Origin: Glutamicibacter halophytocola
Lineage (GTDB): Bacteria; Actinomycetota; Actinomycetes; Actinomycetales; Micrococcaceae
Direction of reading: 5' to 3'
Assembly (NCBI RefSeq): GCF_001302565.1
Contig: NZ_CP012750.1
Location: forward strand, 2,728,001 to 2,792,000
Length of the DNA: 64,000 bases
Below the pieces are notes generated by a model. The model was not told where the DNA came from and made no database searches. It saw only the letters and a list, made by a program, of their open reading frames with translations. This document shows positions 8,599 through 17,707 of the stretch, one piece after another. Each line of letters begins with the position of its first letter. Positions within the stretch are counted from its first letter, which is position 1. The translations under genes and the position numbers were made by a program.

Positions 8599-9918
8599 AT
8601 GTCTCAGACACCCAGCCGCGATGCACTTCCGAATCCTCTCGATCCCGAAGAGACCATGAGCCGCGACCAGATCGAAGCCATCCAGCTTGAGCGGCTCAAG
8701 GAAACGCTGCACCACGCCTATGCGAATGTTCCGCACTACAAGGAAAAATACGACGCTGCCGGGGTCCATCCGGAGGATCTCAAGGAGCTTGGCGACCTTG
8801 CGCTCTTCCCATTCACGGACAAAGAGGACCTGCGCAAGACCTACCCCTTTGGCATGTTTGCCGTGCCCCAGCACGAGGTCTCCAGAATCCACGCCTCCTC
8901 CGGAACCACTGGAAAACCGACCGTTGTCGGCTACACCCAGCAGGACCTGGCGGACTGGGCGAAGCTCGGTGCGCGATGCCTTCGGCTTTCGGGAGTCAAG
9001 CCTGGCTGGAAGGTCCACAACGCCTATGGCTACGGCCTGTTCACTGGCGGTCTAGGCGCCCACGCCGCTGCCGAACGCCTGGGTGCCACGGTCATCCCGA
9101 TGTCTGGCGGTCAAACCGATAAGCAGATTTCGCTGATCCAGGATTTTGCCCCGGACGCGATCCTTTGCACTCCCACCTACCTGCTGACTATCGGCGATGC
9201 CATGCAGCGCATGGGCCTGGACCCGCGCAGCACCTCGCTGAAGGTCGCAGTCCTCGGCGCAGAGCCATGGACCGAGGAGATGCGCCATGAGCTCGAAGAG
9301 ATGTTCAACATCGATGCCTGCGACATCTATGGGCTCTCCGAAGTGATGGGGCCCGGCGTGGCCGGCGAATCAAATGAGCGCAAAGACGGCAGCCACATCT
9401 GGGAGGACCACTTCCGTCCAGAAATCATTGATGCCTTCGACTCCAGCAAGGTTCTGGGCGACGGCGAACATGGCGAGCTGGTATTCACCTCGTTGACCAA
9501 GCAGGCTCTGCCAATTATTCGCTACCGCACCCATGACCTGACTCGCCTCATGCCAGGCAGTGCCCGACCTGGCCACCGCCGCATGGGACGCATCACCGGA
9601 CGCAGCGATGACATGATTATTCTTCGCGGGGTCAACCTCTTCCCGAGCCAGATCGAAGAGCTGATCCTCAAGGTTCCAGGCCTCTCCCCGCATTTCCAGC
9701 TTGTCCTCTCACGCCCAGGCCGGATGGACCAGTTGGCGGTGAAGGTGGAGCGCCGCACGGATGCGTCAGCCGAGCAGGCGCAACATGCCGGGACGGAACT
9801 GGCGAAACTCATCAAGATCCATATTGGTTCATCCTGCGCCATCGATGTTGTTGAGCCCGAATCGCTAGAGCGATCCATGGGCAAGCTCAAGAGGATCTAT
9901 GACCTGCGCAATCAGTAA
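8599..9918 (+). CDS. paaK: PaaK, phenylacetate-CoA ligase
   Basis: 439-residue adenylate-forming enzyme that activates phenylacetate with ATP and CoA to phenylacetyl-CoA, the first step of the pathway. P-loop-like motif ASSGTTGKPTVVGYT is near residues 96-110, and the adenylation motif YGLSEVMGPGVAGE near 245. C-terminal hinge elements GRSDDMIILRGVNLFPSQIEE (about 334-354) and the terminal SMGKLKRIYDLR lysine region are present. Length fits the family. It sits between paaI and the probable paa regulator. Confidence 0.97.
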   Translation: MSQTPSRDALPNPLDPEETMSRDQIEAIQLERLKETLHHAYANVPHYKEKYDAAGVHPEDLKELGDLALFPFTDKEDLRKTYPFGMFAVPQHEVSRIHASSGTTGKPTVVGYTQQDLADWAKLGARCLRLSGVKPGWKVHNAYGYGLFTGGLGAHAAAERLGATVIPMSGGQTDKQISLIQDFAPDAILCTPTYLLTIGDAMQRMGLDPRSTSLKVAVLGAEPWTEEMRHELEEMFNIDACDIYGLSEVMGPGVAGESNERKDGSHIWEDHFRPEIIDAFDSSKVLGDGEHGELVFTSLTKQALPIIRYRTHDLTRLMPGSARPGHRRMGRITGRSDDMIILRGVNLFPSQIEELILKVPGLSPHFQLVLSRPGRMDQLAVKVERRTDASAEQAQHAGTELAKLIKIHIGSSCAIDVVEPESLERSMGKLKRIYDLRNQ

Positions 9919-9950
9919 TACGCGCAGGGACATGGAATAATCGATTCATC

Positions 9951-10568
9951 ATGGACACTACCGACACTGCCAGCCGCCCGGTGAAACGCGGGCGCCCCGG
10001 GTACGACCAAGACGCCGTATTGAGAATTGCCGTCGAGGCTTTTAACGAATATGGCTATGACGCGACCTCGATGGGCAAGCTTGCCGACCGCTTGGGCATC
10101 AGCAAGTCCGCGATTTATCATCATGTTCCGTCAAAGGAGGACTTGCTGCGGCTGGCGTTGGACGCGGCACTCATCCCCCTGGAAGCGGTCAATACCGAGG
10201 TGCGCGCGCACGCGGGCAGTGCCGATGAGCGCCTGGAATTTTTCCTGCGCTCGACGATCCGCATTTTGATCGAAAAGCGCCCCTATGTAACCCTGCTCTT
10301 GCGCTTGCGGGGCAATACCGAGCTCGAACGCCAGGCTTTGGAACGCCGCCGTGCGATGGACCGCCAGCTTGCCGAGCTGGTCACGGCCGCGCAAAGCGAC
10401 GGCAAGCTTCGAGATGATCTTGAGCCGCGTTCCACCGCCCGCCTCCTGTTCGGAACAATTAATTCGATCGTGGACTGGTACCGCGTTGATGGACCGCTCG
10501 AAGCTTCGGCGCTGGAAGAACAGGCCGTCTCGCTGCTCTTCCACGGTTTGCACACGGAAGTGAAGTAG
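9951..10568 (+). CDS. TetR family regulator, probable paa regulator
   Basis: 205-residue TetR-type repressor. The N-terminal HTH, about residues 20-65, includes TSMGKLADRLGISKSAIYHH. The C-terminal half is the variable ligand-binding domain. It is the third gene of paaI-paaK-tetR. The four related dyads in front of the paa units have the 22-bp twofold symmetry typical of TetR operators, so this protein is the best candidate to bind them, presumably with phenylacetyl-CoA as inducer (inference; PaaR of corynebacteria is the known precedent). A strong terminator follows. Confidence 0.88.
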   Translation: MDTTDTASRPVKRGRPGYDQDAVLRIAVEAFNEYGYDATSMGKLADRLGISKSAIYHHVPSKEDLLRLALDAALIPLEAVNTEVRAHAGSADERLEFFLRSTIRILIEKRPYVTLLLRLRGNTELERQALERRRAMDRQLAELVTAAQSDGKLRDDLEPRSTARLLFGTINSIVDWYRVDGPLEASALEEQAVSLLFHGLHTEVK

Positions 10569-10589
10569 GCCAATATCGTATCCCTCGAA

Positions 10590-10620
10590 TGAGGCTCCCT
10601 GCTTTCGGCAGGGAGCCTCA
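10590..10620 (+). terminator. Terminator of paaI-paaK-tetR
   Basis: Perfect 13-bp stem (10590-10602 / 10608-10620) with a 5-nt TTTCG loop, 21 bp after the tetR stop codon. There is no long T run. Confidence 0.8.
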
Positions 10621-10721
10621 TCGGGCATTGCTGGCATCATGAGCTCAGGTCTTGTGGCGCATCCAACCTTCTAGAATTCTTTGGCTCACAGGATTCACCG
10701 TTAGCATCGAAGGGGTGCCTT

Positions 10722-11501
10722 GTGCACCAGTCGTTGCCAATCGATCGAGTGAAGAGCACCGTGGATTCCATCTTAGAAACCCTGTTCATGGCTACTGCTG
10801 ACAGCGGTAGTTCCTACGTTCAGATCCTGCTGTCTGCCGCTAGCATGCTGCTAGTTTTCGTCTCCGCAATCCTGCTTGCGCATCGCAATGATTTGGGCTG
10901 GTGGACCCTGATCCTCTCGGTTTTTGTCGGCCCGATGATTTCCGCGTTGCAGTTTGATCTCTTGGGGCTGATCTACGCAATCCCTCTGCTGGTGCTGCCG
11001 ATTTTTGGCCTTTGGCGCTTTTCGCAATTCAAGCTCAATGGCAAGTTCAGTCGCGAGGTCACCACGACGTCCATCACCAGCTGGTCAGCCGTCGGCATGA
11101 TCGCGGGCTTGATCTTGCTTGTGGCCCTGCGCTTTGGCCCTTTCCTGTTCAACTCCGGCTTCCTGTCCGCTACGCCAGAAGTCTGGGTCATGTACTTCGC
11201 TGACGCCGCTATTTTCGCTTCCTTCGTCATGATCGCCCGCGGCGTGCGTGAAGGGTGGCTGCTGCTGGCCCTTGCAGCCATTGCCGATCTGGTGATCTAC
11301 TTCGTGATTTCGCCAATGCTTGGCATGCTTGGCCTCTACGTTTTCATTGCCTTGGCCGCCGCCTACGGCTTCTTCCTGTGGCGCAGTTTGCCTGCGGCAG
11401 GGTCTGAGCCCGTGCAGATGGAGCTGGGTGAAGAAGAGCTTGCCTTGCAAAAAGCGAAGCAGGCGACCTTGGACAAGATGAACGCTGAAACCGAAAAATA
11501 A
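10722..11501 (+). CDS. Multispanning membrane protein of unknown function
   Basis: 259 residues with about seven hydrophobic segments between residues 28 and 225, and a charged, glutamate-rich cytoplasmic tail (ELGEEELALQKAKQATLDKM). Overall size and a Trp-rich second helix region (NDLGWWTLILSVF) recall PnuC-like vitamin transporters, but I see no decisive motif, so no function is assigned. A GTG start at 10722 is supported by GAAGGGG about 7 nt upstream; the next in-frame ATG (10788) lacks a Shine-Dalgarno. It is a single-gene unit ending at a strong terminator. Confidence 0.75.
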   Translation: MHQSLPIDRVKSTVDSILETLFMATADSGSSYVQILLSAASMLLVFVSAILLAHRNDLGWWTLILSVFVGPMISALQFDLLGLIYAIPLLVLPIFGLWRFSQFKLNGKFSREVTTTSITSWSAVGMIAGLILLVALRFGPFLFNSGFLSATPEVWVMYFADAAIFASFVMIARGVREGWLLLALAAIADLVIYFVISPMLGMLGLYVFIALAAAYGFFLWRSLPAAGSEPVQMELGEEELALQKAKQATLDKMNAETEK

Positions 11502-11512
11502 CTGAAGGCAAC

Positions 11513-11549
11513 GTGTTCCCGCACCATCTTGGAGCGGGAACACTTTTTT
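11513..11549 (+). terminator. Rho-independent terminator after membrane protein gene
   Basis: GTGTTCCCGC / GCGGGAACAC stem (11513-11522 / 11534-11543) followed by TTTTTT at 11544-11549; a canonical intrinsic terminator. Confidence 0.92.
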
Positions 11550-11553
11550 GTTG

Positions 11554-13338
11554 CTAGTTGCGCCAGTTGTCAGCCAGGTTCAAGGATCCGTCGGCTTGCA
11601 CGGTGGCGGTGCGGTTGCTCCCCGATTCCCATACGGCATTGCCACTCTGGTCGTACTTGATGTACTTGTATTCAAACTGGGTCCCGGCAGGAAGATCTGC
11701 CGTTCCAGTCCAGCTGGGGTAGTTCGCCGGCGATAACTGCACAGCCTTGGCAGGATCCCAGCTGCCTAGTTCTGGCTGGTTGCCAACTATGCGGATGTTC
11801 TGTCCCATCGTGGTCTCTGCGGTCACGGCCACGCTGACATCGGCGGTGTCTTCCACTGGATCCGGCGTTTGTGATCCGCCGCCGGAACCATCAGCAAGGG
11901 CTCCGATATGCAGTGCCACGGCGCCGTAGGCAGGCAGGGTGGCCATGAATTTACCGTCCGCTCCCACCGTGATGGTCTTCGAGCAGTCTCCTGCACCCAC
12001 CACATCGCAGTAGGTTCCAGCCGCCAGGGTGCTGGTGTATTCGCGGGTGGTGGCTGCCCCGGTGTTGTTGATAGCTACATAGCCCTTGTTCCCCCGCCCG
12101 TAGGCTATCTGGTTGCTTCCGTCATCCCACCAGTTGCTCACCGCTGCGTCGCCCACAGCGTTGTTGAAGCCGACCATGCCGGTGATTTCATCTTGCCGCT
12201 GCTCACAAGTCCAGGACGAAGAATCGCAGTTCGCATTTGGCACCGAGGAATCGCCCGCTCCGGGAGCGCCAGCTTCCTTGTCAGTGAAGGTGAAGCCCGA
12301 GTAGACCGTGGGCGACCCATACGGCCAGGAGAGCATGAAGACGTTGGCCAGCAGGTACTTCGCGCCCCACTTGTAGTTCATGGATTCGCCATTGCGCTCG
12401 GTGTCGTGGTTGGTGACGAAAACTCCGGCGCGGTCGCTAGCGAGCTTGCCATCGCCGATGAAGCGCAAGTTGGCGATCTGCGCGTCGAAGTCGTGCTTGA
12501 GCTGGCGGGAATAGTCGAATTCGTGGGAGTCGCCGCTGCCCAGGTATTCGCTTTCCTGGATTGGCTCTCCCGAGGCGCCGATGACTTCGTGCACCCAGTA
12601 GGCACCGGAGTTCTTCATCTTTGATTTGATGGCTTCCAGGTCTGTTGCCGGGATGTGCTTCGAGGCATCGATGCGGAAGCCGGAGACGCCGAGCGAAACG
12701 AGATCATCCAGGTAGTCGGCGATGTTCTGCTGGACGTAGCTGCTGGAGGTCTTCAGATCCTGGAGGCCTACCAGGCGGCAATGCTGTACTTGCCAGCGGT
12801 CAGCGTAGTTGGTGATGTTGGTGCGGCAATCATTAAAGTCCTGGGCCGAGTACTCGGGGAAATGATCCTCGGAGAAGGGCGAGCCAGCGGTGCCGGTGCC
12901 GGATTGGCCGGCGCCAGCCATGTGGTTGACCACCGCGTCGGCGATGACTTTGACGCCAGCGTCGTTGCAGCTGTTCACCATGGCGGAGAATTCCTCACGG
13001 TTGCCGAGCTTGGAGTCCACTTTGTAGCTCACCGGCTGGTAGGAGGTCCACCATGCCGTGCCACGCAGGTGCTCTGCCGGAGGGGAAACCTGGACATAGC
13101 CGAAACCTGCCGGGCCGATGCTGGACTGGCATTCCTGAGCCACTGAATTCCAGTTCCATTGGAAGAGGTTGAGGATGACGTCTTTCCCGTCGTTAGATGG
13201 GGTGGCGGCCTGGGCTGGCGCGGAGAACAACGGCGCGGCGAGCAGGGCCAGTGAAGCGCCTAGGGCCGCGACTGGTTTGGCCCTTCCGGCGCCGATCCGG
13301 CGTTTTGTTGATTTGGCACGTGATGGCAAAAGTCCCAC
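11554..13338 (-). CDS. Secreted alpha-amylase (GH13) with C-terminal CBM20
   Basis: 594-residue extracellular starch-hydrolysing enzyme. The signal peptide spans about residues 1-45, with basic n-region and APAQA cleavage site. GH13 regions are clear: I DAVVNH (134-139), II GFRIDASKH with nucleophile Asp224, III Glu251 in VHEVIG, IV Asp312 in FVTNHDTER. The C-terminal 100 residues form a starch-binding CBM20 (VVGNQPELGSWDP-like segment IRIVGNQPELGSWDPAKAV). A GTG start at 13338 is supported by AAAGGAG 7 nt upstream. Two LacI-type boxes (13444-13457, 13563-13576) lie upstream, suggesting maltose/starch-responsive repression. Confidence 0.96.
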   Translation of the reverse strand: MGLLPSRAKSTKRRIGAGRAKPVAALGASLALLAAPLFSAPAQAATPSNDGKDVILNLFQWNWNSVAQECQSSIGPAGFGYVQVSPPAEHLRGTAWWTSYQPVSYKVDSKLGNREEFSAMVNSCNDAGVKVIADAVVNHMAGAGQSGTGTAGSPFSEDHFPEYSAQDFNDCRTNITNYADRWQVQHCRLVGLQDLKTSSSYVQQNIADYLDDLVSLGVSGFRIDASKHIPATDLEAIKSKMKNSGAYWVHEVIGASGEPIQESEYLGSGDSHEFDYSRQLKHDFDAQIANLRFIGDGKLASDRAGVFVTNHDTERNGESMNYKWGAKYLLANVFMLSWPYGSPTVYSGFTFTDKEAGAPGAGDSSVPNANCDSSSWTCEQRQDEITGMVGFNNAVGDAAVSNWWDDGSNQIAYGRGNKGYVAINNTGAATTREYTSTLAAGTYCDVVGAGDCSKTITVGADGKFMATLPAYGAVALHIGALADGSGGGSQTPDPVEDTADVSVAVTAETTMGQNIRIVGNQPELGSWDPAKAVQLSPANYPSWTGTADLPAGTQFEYKYIKYDQSGNAVWESGSNRTATVQADGSLNLADNWRN

Positions 13339-13443
13339 AGAAAAGCTCCTTTGATGTGATGAATGGGCTGCGATCCATCGACGCCGCTGCGCCGGGATCG
13401 CTCAACCACACGCTCCCCATCAACGTGTGACCTGCGACATAAC

Positions 13444-13457
13444 TGTAAGCGCTTTCT
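13444..13457. promoter_or_regulatory. LacI-type operator, amylase-proximal
   Basis: TGTAAGCGCTTTCT, with the central GCGC dyad typical of LacI-family/cre sites, about 105 bp before the amylase start. Confidence 0.6.
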
Positions 13458-13562
13458 CATGCCTTACCAACAAGTAAATTTTTGTAAACATATTAAATCC
13501 GCGAAACCAAACGGATAAATTGCCATAAAATTTTCCGGCCACAATCAAAATCTTGTCCATAA

Positions 13563-13576
13563 TGGAAACGCTTACA
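13563..13576. promoter_or_regulatory. LacI-type operator, amylase-distal
   Basis: TGGAAACGCTTACA matches the TGNAANCGNTNNCA cre/LacI pattern at every fixed position. Spaced 119 bp from the proximal box, which would allow looping by a MalR-like repressor. Confidence 0.62.
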
Positions 13577-13619
13577 CAGCTGTTTAAAAGACCCTGTGCT
13601 CGCATTGAGGCACGAAAAA

Positions 13620-13649
13620 GGGTGGACGCCGCATTCGCGGCATCCACCC
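13620..13649 (-). terminator. Terminator of paaZ
   Basis: 13-bp arms (13620-13632 / 13637-13649, one mismatch) with CTTTTTCG following in the minus direction; 16 bp past the paaZ stop codon. Confidence 0.85.
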
Positions 13650-13665
13650 TTGAACGGATCGGTTA

Positions 13666-15789
13666 TTAGACTCCGAAGTTGGCGTAGGTGAGGTTTTCTT
13701 TCTCCACCAAGGTCAAGACATCGTAGGTCGCAACAATTTCATCGTTCTGGTTATGCAAGACAGCGTCCCAGGCGACTTCACCGTATTCGTCGGTGACGCG
13801 AGGAGTGATCTTCTTGGCCGTGAGCGTCACGCGGATGGAGTCTCCCGCAGCCACCGGCGTAATGAAGCGCAATGACTCCAAACCGTAGTTGGCCAGCACC
13901 GGCCCCGGAGCCGGCTCAACGAATAGTCCAGCAGCCCAAGAGACCAGGAGGTACCCGTGGGCAACGATGCCCGGGAAGAACGGATTCAATTCGGCGGCCT
14001 TCGCATCGGTGTGCGCATAGAACGTATCGCCGGTCTTCTGTGCGAAGTCGCTGATGTCCTCCAAATTCACAACACGAAGGTCCGAGGCGAACCCGTCTCC
14101 TATGCGCAGCTCAGCCAGCGACTTGCGGAATGGGTGGGTGTTCTTGGCATCGCCACCAAATTTTTCGCATCCCGCCAGGCTCTGCTCAGCGCCGGCATGC
14201 CACACCCCGCTCAAGGCAGTAAGCATATTCGGCGATCCCTGCACCGCCGTGCGCTGCATATGGTGCTTGACCGACCGGATTCCGCCGAGCTCTTCCCCGC
14301 CGCCGGCACGGCCCGGGCCGCCATGCACAAGGTGAGGCACTGGTGAGCCATGGCCGGTGGTTGAGCGTGCGGTTTCCCGGTTCAGGATATGCACGCGGCC
14401 ATGGTGGGCAGCGATGCCCAGAGCCAGCGAACGCACGGTATTGGCATCATTGCTGCACACTGTGGCCACCAGCGAGCCGGAGCCCATCGCGGCCAGCTGG
14501 ACCGCTTCCTCAAGATTTTCGTAGCCAATTACGGAGCTGACCGGCCCAAAAGCTTCTCGGGAGTGGACCAATGGGTTGCGGGCGTCGTCCCAGCGAAGAA
14601 TCACCGGCGACATGAACGCACCGGCGTCCGCCACGGCGTCTCGCTCCGGAGCCACGCGCACCGCCGGGGCTTCCAAGCGCCCATAGGCCAGCTCGCCACC
14701 GGCGTCGATCATGTCTTGAACCGCTGAGCGCACATCAGCCAGCTGCTCCAATGACGCGAGTGCGCCCATGGTCACGCCATCGACGCGCGGATCGCCAATA
14801 ACAACTCGCTCGTCGATTCGCTTGCCAATGCCTGCGATAACGGGATCAACGAGGTGGGAGGGAACAATATTTCGGCGGATGGCGGTGCATTTCTGGCCAG
14901 CTTTGGAGGTCATCTCGGTGACGACTGCCTTGATAAATGCTTCGAATTCCGGGCTTCCCTCCTGCGCGTCAGGCCCAAGAATAGCCGCGTTGAGCGAGTC
15001 GGTTTCTGCCGCAAATCGCACTCCCCCGTCGATGACATTGGGATGGGATTTCAACTTGCTTGCGGTGGCCGCCGAGCCGGTGAAGGCGAACATGTCGCGG
15101 TAGTCGAGATGATCCATGATGTCCCTGGCCGACCCCGAAAGCAGCTGCAGGGAGCCTTCGGGAAGGATGCCGGATTCCAGCATCATGCGGACGGCGGCCT
15201 CAGCGAGGTAGCCAGTGGGAGTTGCAGGTTTAACAATGGTGGGAACCCCTGCGATAAAGGCCGGCGCAAACTTTTCAAGCATGCCCCAAACAGGGAAGTT
15301 GAACGCGTTGACCTGCACCACCACACCACTCATCGCAGTGTAGATATGCGTGCCGATAAAGGAGCCGTCTTTGCTTAGCGGTTCCGTGGAACCGTCGAGG
15401 ATGACGTTGCTGTTAGGCAATTCGCGGCGGCCCTTGGAGGAAAAGGTGAAGAGCACCCCAATGCCGCCATCGATGTCCACCATGGAATCGATCTTCGTGG
15501 CGCCGGTTTTGAACGAAATCTCGTAAAGATCCTTGCGCCGTTCATTCAGATACAACGCCAGCTCCTTGAGCTTCAGCGCGCGCTCATGCAATGTCAGCTT
15601 GGCCAGCTCCTGTTGCCCGGTACCTCGTCCATAGGCGACCGCTGCTGCGACATCCAATTTGTCATTGGTAACCGAGGCAAGCAGTTCCCCCGTGTTGGCG
15701 TCCCGAACCTCCGTTCCGCCTCCGGATTCGGGAGTCCACCATTTTCCCGCGATGAAGCTGGGCACTACGCTGATCTGTTTTGTCGGCAT
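13666..15789 (-). CDS. paaZ: PaaZ, bifunctional oxepin-CoA hydrolase / 3-oxo-5,6-dehydrosuberyl-CoA semialdehyde dehydrogenase
   Basis: 707-residue fusion that opens the oxepin-CoA ring (C-terminal MaoC-type hydratase, about 550-707) and oxidises the resulting aldehyde (N-terminal aldehyde dehydrogenase, about 1-515). In the ALDH part, Glu262 (RFAAETDSLN) and nucleophile Cys301 (KAGQKCTAIRR) are intact. In the hydratase part, the segment FAQKTGDTFYAHTD and FPGIVAHGYLL carry the expected Asp/His pair. The ATG at 15789 lies 9-10 nt from AGGAAGG and is preferred; a GTG at 15795 is too close. It is transcribed alone, with a PaaR-type dyad immediately upstream. Confidence 0.96.
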   Translation of the reverse strand: MPTKQISVVPSFIAGKWWTPESGGGTEVRDANTGELLASVTNDKLDVAAAVAYGRGTGQQELAKLTLHERALKLKELALYLNERRKDLYEISFKTGATKIDSMVDIDGGIGVLFTFSSKGRRELPNSNVILDGSTEPLSKDGSFIGTHIYTAMSGVVVQVNAFNFPVWGMLEKFAPAFIAGVPTIVKPATPTGYLAEAAVRMMLESGILPEGSLQLLSGSARDIMDHLDYRDMFAFTGSAATASKLKSHPNVIDGGVRFAAETDSLNAAILGPDAQEGSPEFEAFIKAVVTEMTSKAGQKCTAIRRNIVPSHLVDPVIAGIGKRIDERVVIGDPRVDGVTMGALASLEQLADVRSAVQDMIDAGGELAYGRLEAPAVRVAPERDAVADAGAFMSPVILRWDDARNPLVHSREAFGPVSSVIGYENLEEAVQLAAMGSGSLVATVCSNDANTVRSLALGIAAHHGRVHILNRETARSTTGHGSPVPHLVHGGPGRAGGGEELGGIRSVKHHMQRTAVQGSPNMLTALSGVWHAGAEQSLAGCEKFGGDAKNTHPFRKSLAELRIGDGFASDLRVVNLEDISDFAQKTGDTFYAHTDAKAAELNPFFPGIVAHGYLLVSWAAGLFVEPAPGPVLANYGLESLRFITPVAAGDSIRVTLTAKKITPRVTDEYGEVAWDAVLHNQNDEIVATYDVLTLVEKENLTYANFGV

Positions 15790-15801
15790 TGACACAATTC
15801 C

Positions 15802-15823
15802 TTCCTGAACGGTCGGTCAGTAT
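15802..15823. promoter_or_regulatory. PaaR-type operator upstream of paaZ
   Basis: Dyad with half-sites TTCCTGAACGG and (reverse strand) ATACTGACCGA, 7 of 11 identical to each other and each close to the window consensus WTACYGAACGA. It overlaps the paaZ ribosome-binding site region. Confidence 0.65.
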
Positions 15824-15932
15824 TAATATTAACCATATCAGGAAGAGCGTGACCAAGGACACCCGCAATTGGCGATTTTGAGATCATGAGCCCAAGATCC
15901 GACGGCGCAATGAGGGCAAGGCCTGCACTGAA

Positions 15933-16655
15933 TCAGCGCTGTGCTGCCAGTGAACGCAGGCGCTCGAGATCGCAATCTTCCATGCCTTGGGCCAACAGAT
16001 AAGTGCGCGCTGAACCGATCCAGGCGCAAAAATCCTCCAGTGCCTCAGCGCGCTCGCTGATGATCCCCCGCAGTTCTTCCTCGGTGCGATAGCTCTCGTA
16101 GGAATGCTTTCGCCCAGAGACCCGATGCCATTCATTAATGCCCCGCACCGCCAGCTCGTCGTGCACGAGAATGCGATCCTCCAGTCCGGCCAGGTCCAGC
16201 AGCAGCGTGGCGATCAGCCCCGAGCGGTCACGGCCTGCCGAGCAATGGATGACTGTTGCGCCTTGCGAGTTGGCCAAGTCCTCGAATATTGCACGCAGCT
16301 GGCTGCCGAATTCCTCGCAGACCAGCTGATACAGGCCCGTGTGATTCATATATGGCACGGCCATCGATTCAAACCGCTGATTGCCCGGTGTTTCCAGCGG
16401 CAAGTTCACAAGTTCAATGCCGGCAAGGCTGGCATCCGGAACCGCCGGATCGTGTTCGCGCCGATGAATCTCGCTTGGATTGCGCAGGTCAACGACCTTG
16501 GTGATGCCATCACCCTGCATTTGGCGCCACCCTTCCGCGCTCAGCCACTCATGGCGCCCCATGCGGTAGAAGGCGCCACAAATATGCCGCGCGTTCACGG
16601 CTCCTGCCCACGGCAAATCCCCGGTTTGCTTTTGGTAGTTCAGGCTCTGGTTCAT
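15933..16655 (-). CDS. Protein tyrosine/serine phosphatase (DSP-like)
   Basis: 240-residue cysteine phosphatase of the bacterial tyrosine phosphatase group (COG2365). The P-loop HCSAGRDRSG contains nucleophile Cys138 and Arg144, and the upstream DLRNPSE motif (about 56-62) is typical. Such enzymes act on phosphotyrosine, phosphoserine or phosphoinositides; the substrate is unknown. There is no signal peptide, so it is cytoplasmic. It is transcribed toward paaZ with no clear terminator between, so some read-through is possible. The next gene, divergent, encodes a RIO-like kinase. Confidence 0.88.
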   Translation of the reverse strand: MNQSLNYQKQTGDLPWAGAVNARHICGAFYRMGRHEWLSAEGWRQMQGDGITKVVDLRNPSEIHRREHDPAVPDASLAGIELVNLPLETPGNQRFESMAVPYMNHTGLYQLVCEEFGSQLRAIFEDLANSQGATVIHCSAGRDRSGLIATLLLDLAGLEDRILVHDELAVRGINEWHRVSGRKHSYESYRTEEELRGIISERAEALEDFCAWIGSARTYLLAQGMEDCDLERLRSLAAQR

Positions 16656-16795
16656 TCCCCCATTGCAACATATTGATTCACTGTTGTAGAGTTCTAGTCA
16701 TTGGCAAATGCCAACCAGTCTATTGAAGGAGGGGTAACGATGATTGCCTACCGCCGTTCCCGGTCATTTTTCCCTTTTTCTAAGGACTTTTCCCA

Positions 16796-17698
16796 ATGCA
16801 TTTTCCTGCTGGAGACCCATCCACCAGCTCGCGGCTGATTACTCCCGAATCCGCAGATCCTGACACGCAACTCAAATTCCACAGGCACAAGCCCGCCTGG
16901 AAAGAGTCGGCCATTGACGAGCCGCCTGCCGGCCAGCGCTATTCCACGTGGCCCTTTGTCGAGAAGGGCTTTCGCGGTCCGCAGCCGTATCCCCTGTGGC
17001 TGATCGAGGATGCCGGTGCCATGGACACCGAACTGGGCATTCTCAAAACGGGCAAGGAAGGCGATGTCTTCCTGCTCGAACGCGCTATCGGCGGGCGCAC
17101 AAGCCTGCTGGCCGCAAAACGCTACCGTTCGCGGGATCGCCTGCAATTCAGCCGGTCGCAGGCCTACAGCGATGGCCGATCAGCCCGTCGTTCCCGTGAC
17201 AATCGAGCCATCCGCAACAACTCCGCGTACGGCCGCGACATTGCCGCCTTGCAGTGGGCCAACGCAGAATGGACCTACCTGCTGCGCTGCTATGAGGCGG
17301 GCATTCCCGTCCCGTATCCAGTCCAGATTGACGGCACTGAAATCCTGATGGAATTCATTGCGGACCCGGATAATCCTTTGGCAGCCGCACCTCGCCTCCA
17401 GCAACTCACGCGCTTTGACCCGCGCCTGCCCTCGCTGTGGGAGCAGCTCAGCGAGGCCCTGGAAAAATTCGCTGGCCTGGGAGTGGCCCACGGCGACTTG
17501 TCGGCCTACAACCTCCTGGTTTCCGGCGAGCGCCTGGTGGTCATCGATGTTCCGCAGTGCGTGGATCTGGCCGGCAACCCGCAGGGAATGGACTTCTTGC
17601 ATCGCGACTGCGTCAATCTTTGCGAGTGGTTCTCTTCCAAGGGACTGCCCCGCGATCCCGATGAGCTTTTTGCCTCGCTGCTGGGCCACCTGTTCTAG
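16796..17698 (+). CDS. RIO-type serine protein kinase
   Basis: 300-residue kinase of the RIO family, an ancient atypical protein kinase/ATPase class. Nucleotide-binding LKTGKEGDVFLL is at 83-94, the ATP-contacting Lys108 in LAAKRYR, catalytic loop HGDLSAYN (232-239, Asp234), and metal-binding Asp251 in VIDVPQCVD. The tail FLHRDCVNLCEWF matches the conserved RIO1 C-terminal element. The first 70 residues are extra and of unknown role. AAGGAC lies about 10 nt before the ATG. Bacterial RIO kinases have no settled target; ribosome-related roles are known only for archaeal and eukaryotic members. Confidence 0.87.
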   Translation: MHFPAGDPSTSSRLITPESADPDTQLKFHRHKPAWKESAIDEPPAGQRYSTWPFVEKGFRGPQPYPLWLIEDAGAMDTELGILKTGKEGDVFLLERAIGGRTSLLAAKRYRSRDRLQFSRSQAYSDGRSARRSRDNRAIRNNSAYGRDIAALQWANAEWTYLLRCYEAGIPVPYPVQIDGTEILMEFIADPDNPLAAAPRLQQLTRFDPRLPSLWEQLSEALEKFAGLGVAHGDLSAYNLLVSGERLVVIDVPQCVDLAGNPQGMDFLHRDCVNLCEWFSSKGLPRDPDELFASLLGHLF

Positions 17699-17707
17699 CA
17701 GCCCTGA

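Larger units (their letters stand above)
13339..13665. promoter_or_regulatory. 327-bp intergenic region: amylase promoter region and paaZ terminator
   Basis: Contains no plausible gene. It holds the amylase Shine-Dalgarno, two LacI/CcpA-like boxes, an AT-rich stretch (about 13480-13550) likely to carry the amylase promoter, and the paaZ terminator at 13620-13649. Confidence 0.6.

Noticed and set aside
10640..10721. Possible riboswitch before the multispanning membrane protein
   Set aside because: The 80-bp leader shows no convincing paired structure or known aptamer core; it looks like an ordinary promoter and ribosome-binding site.
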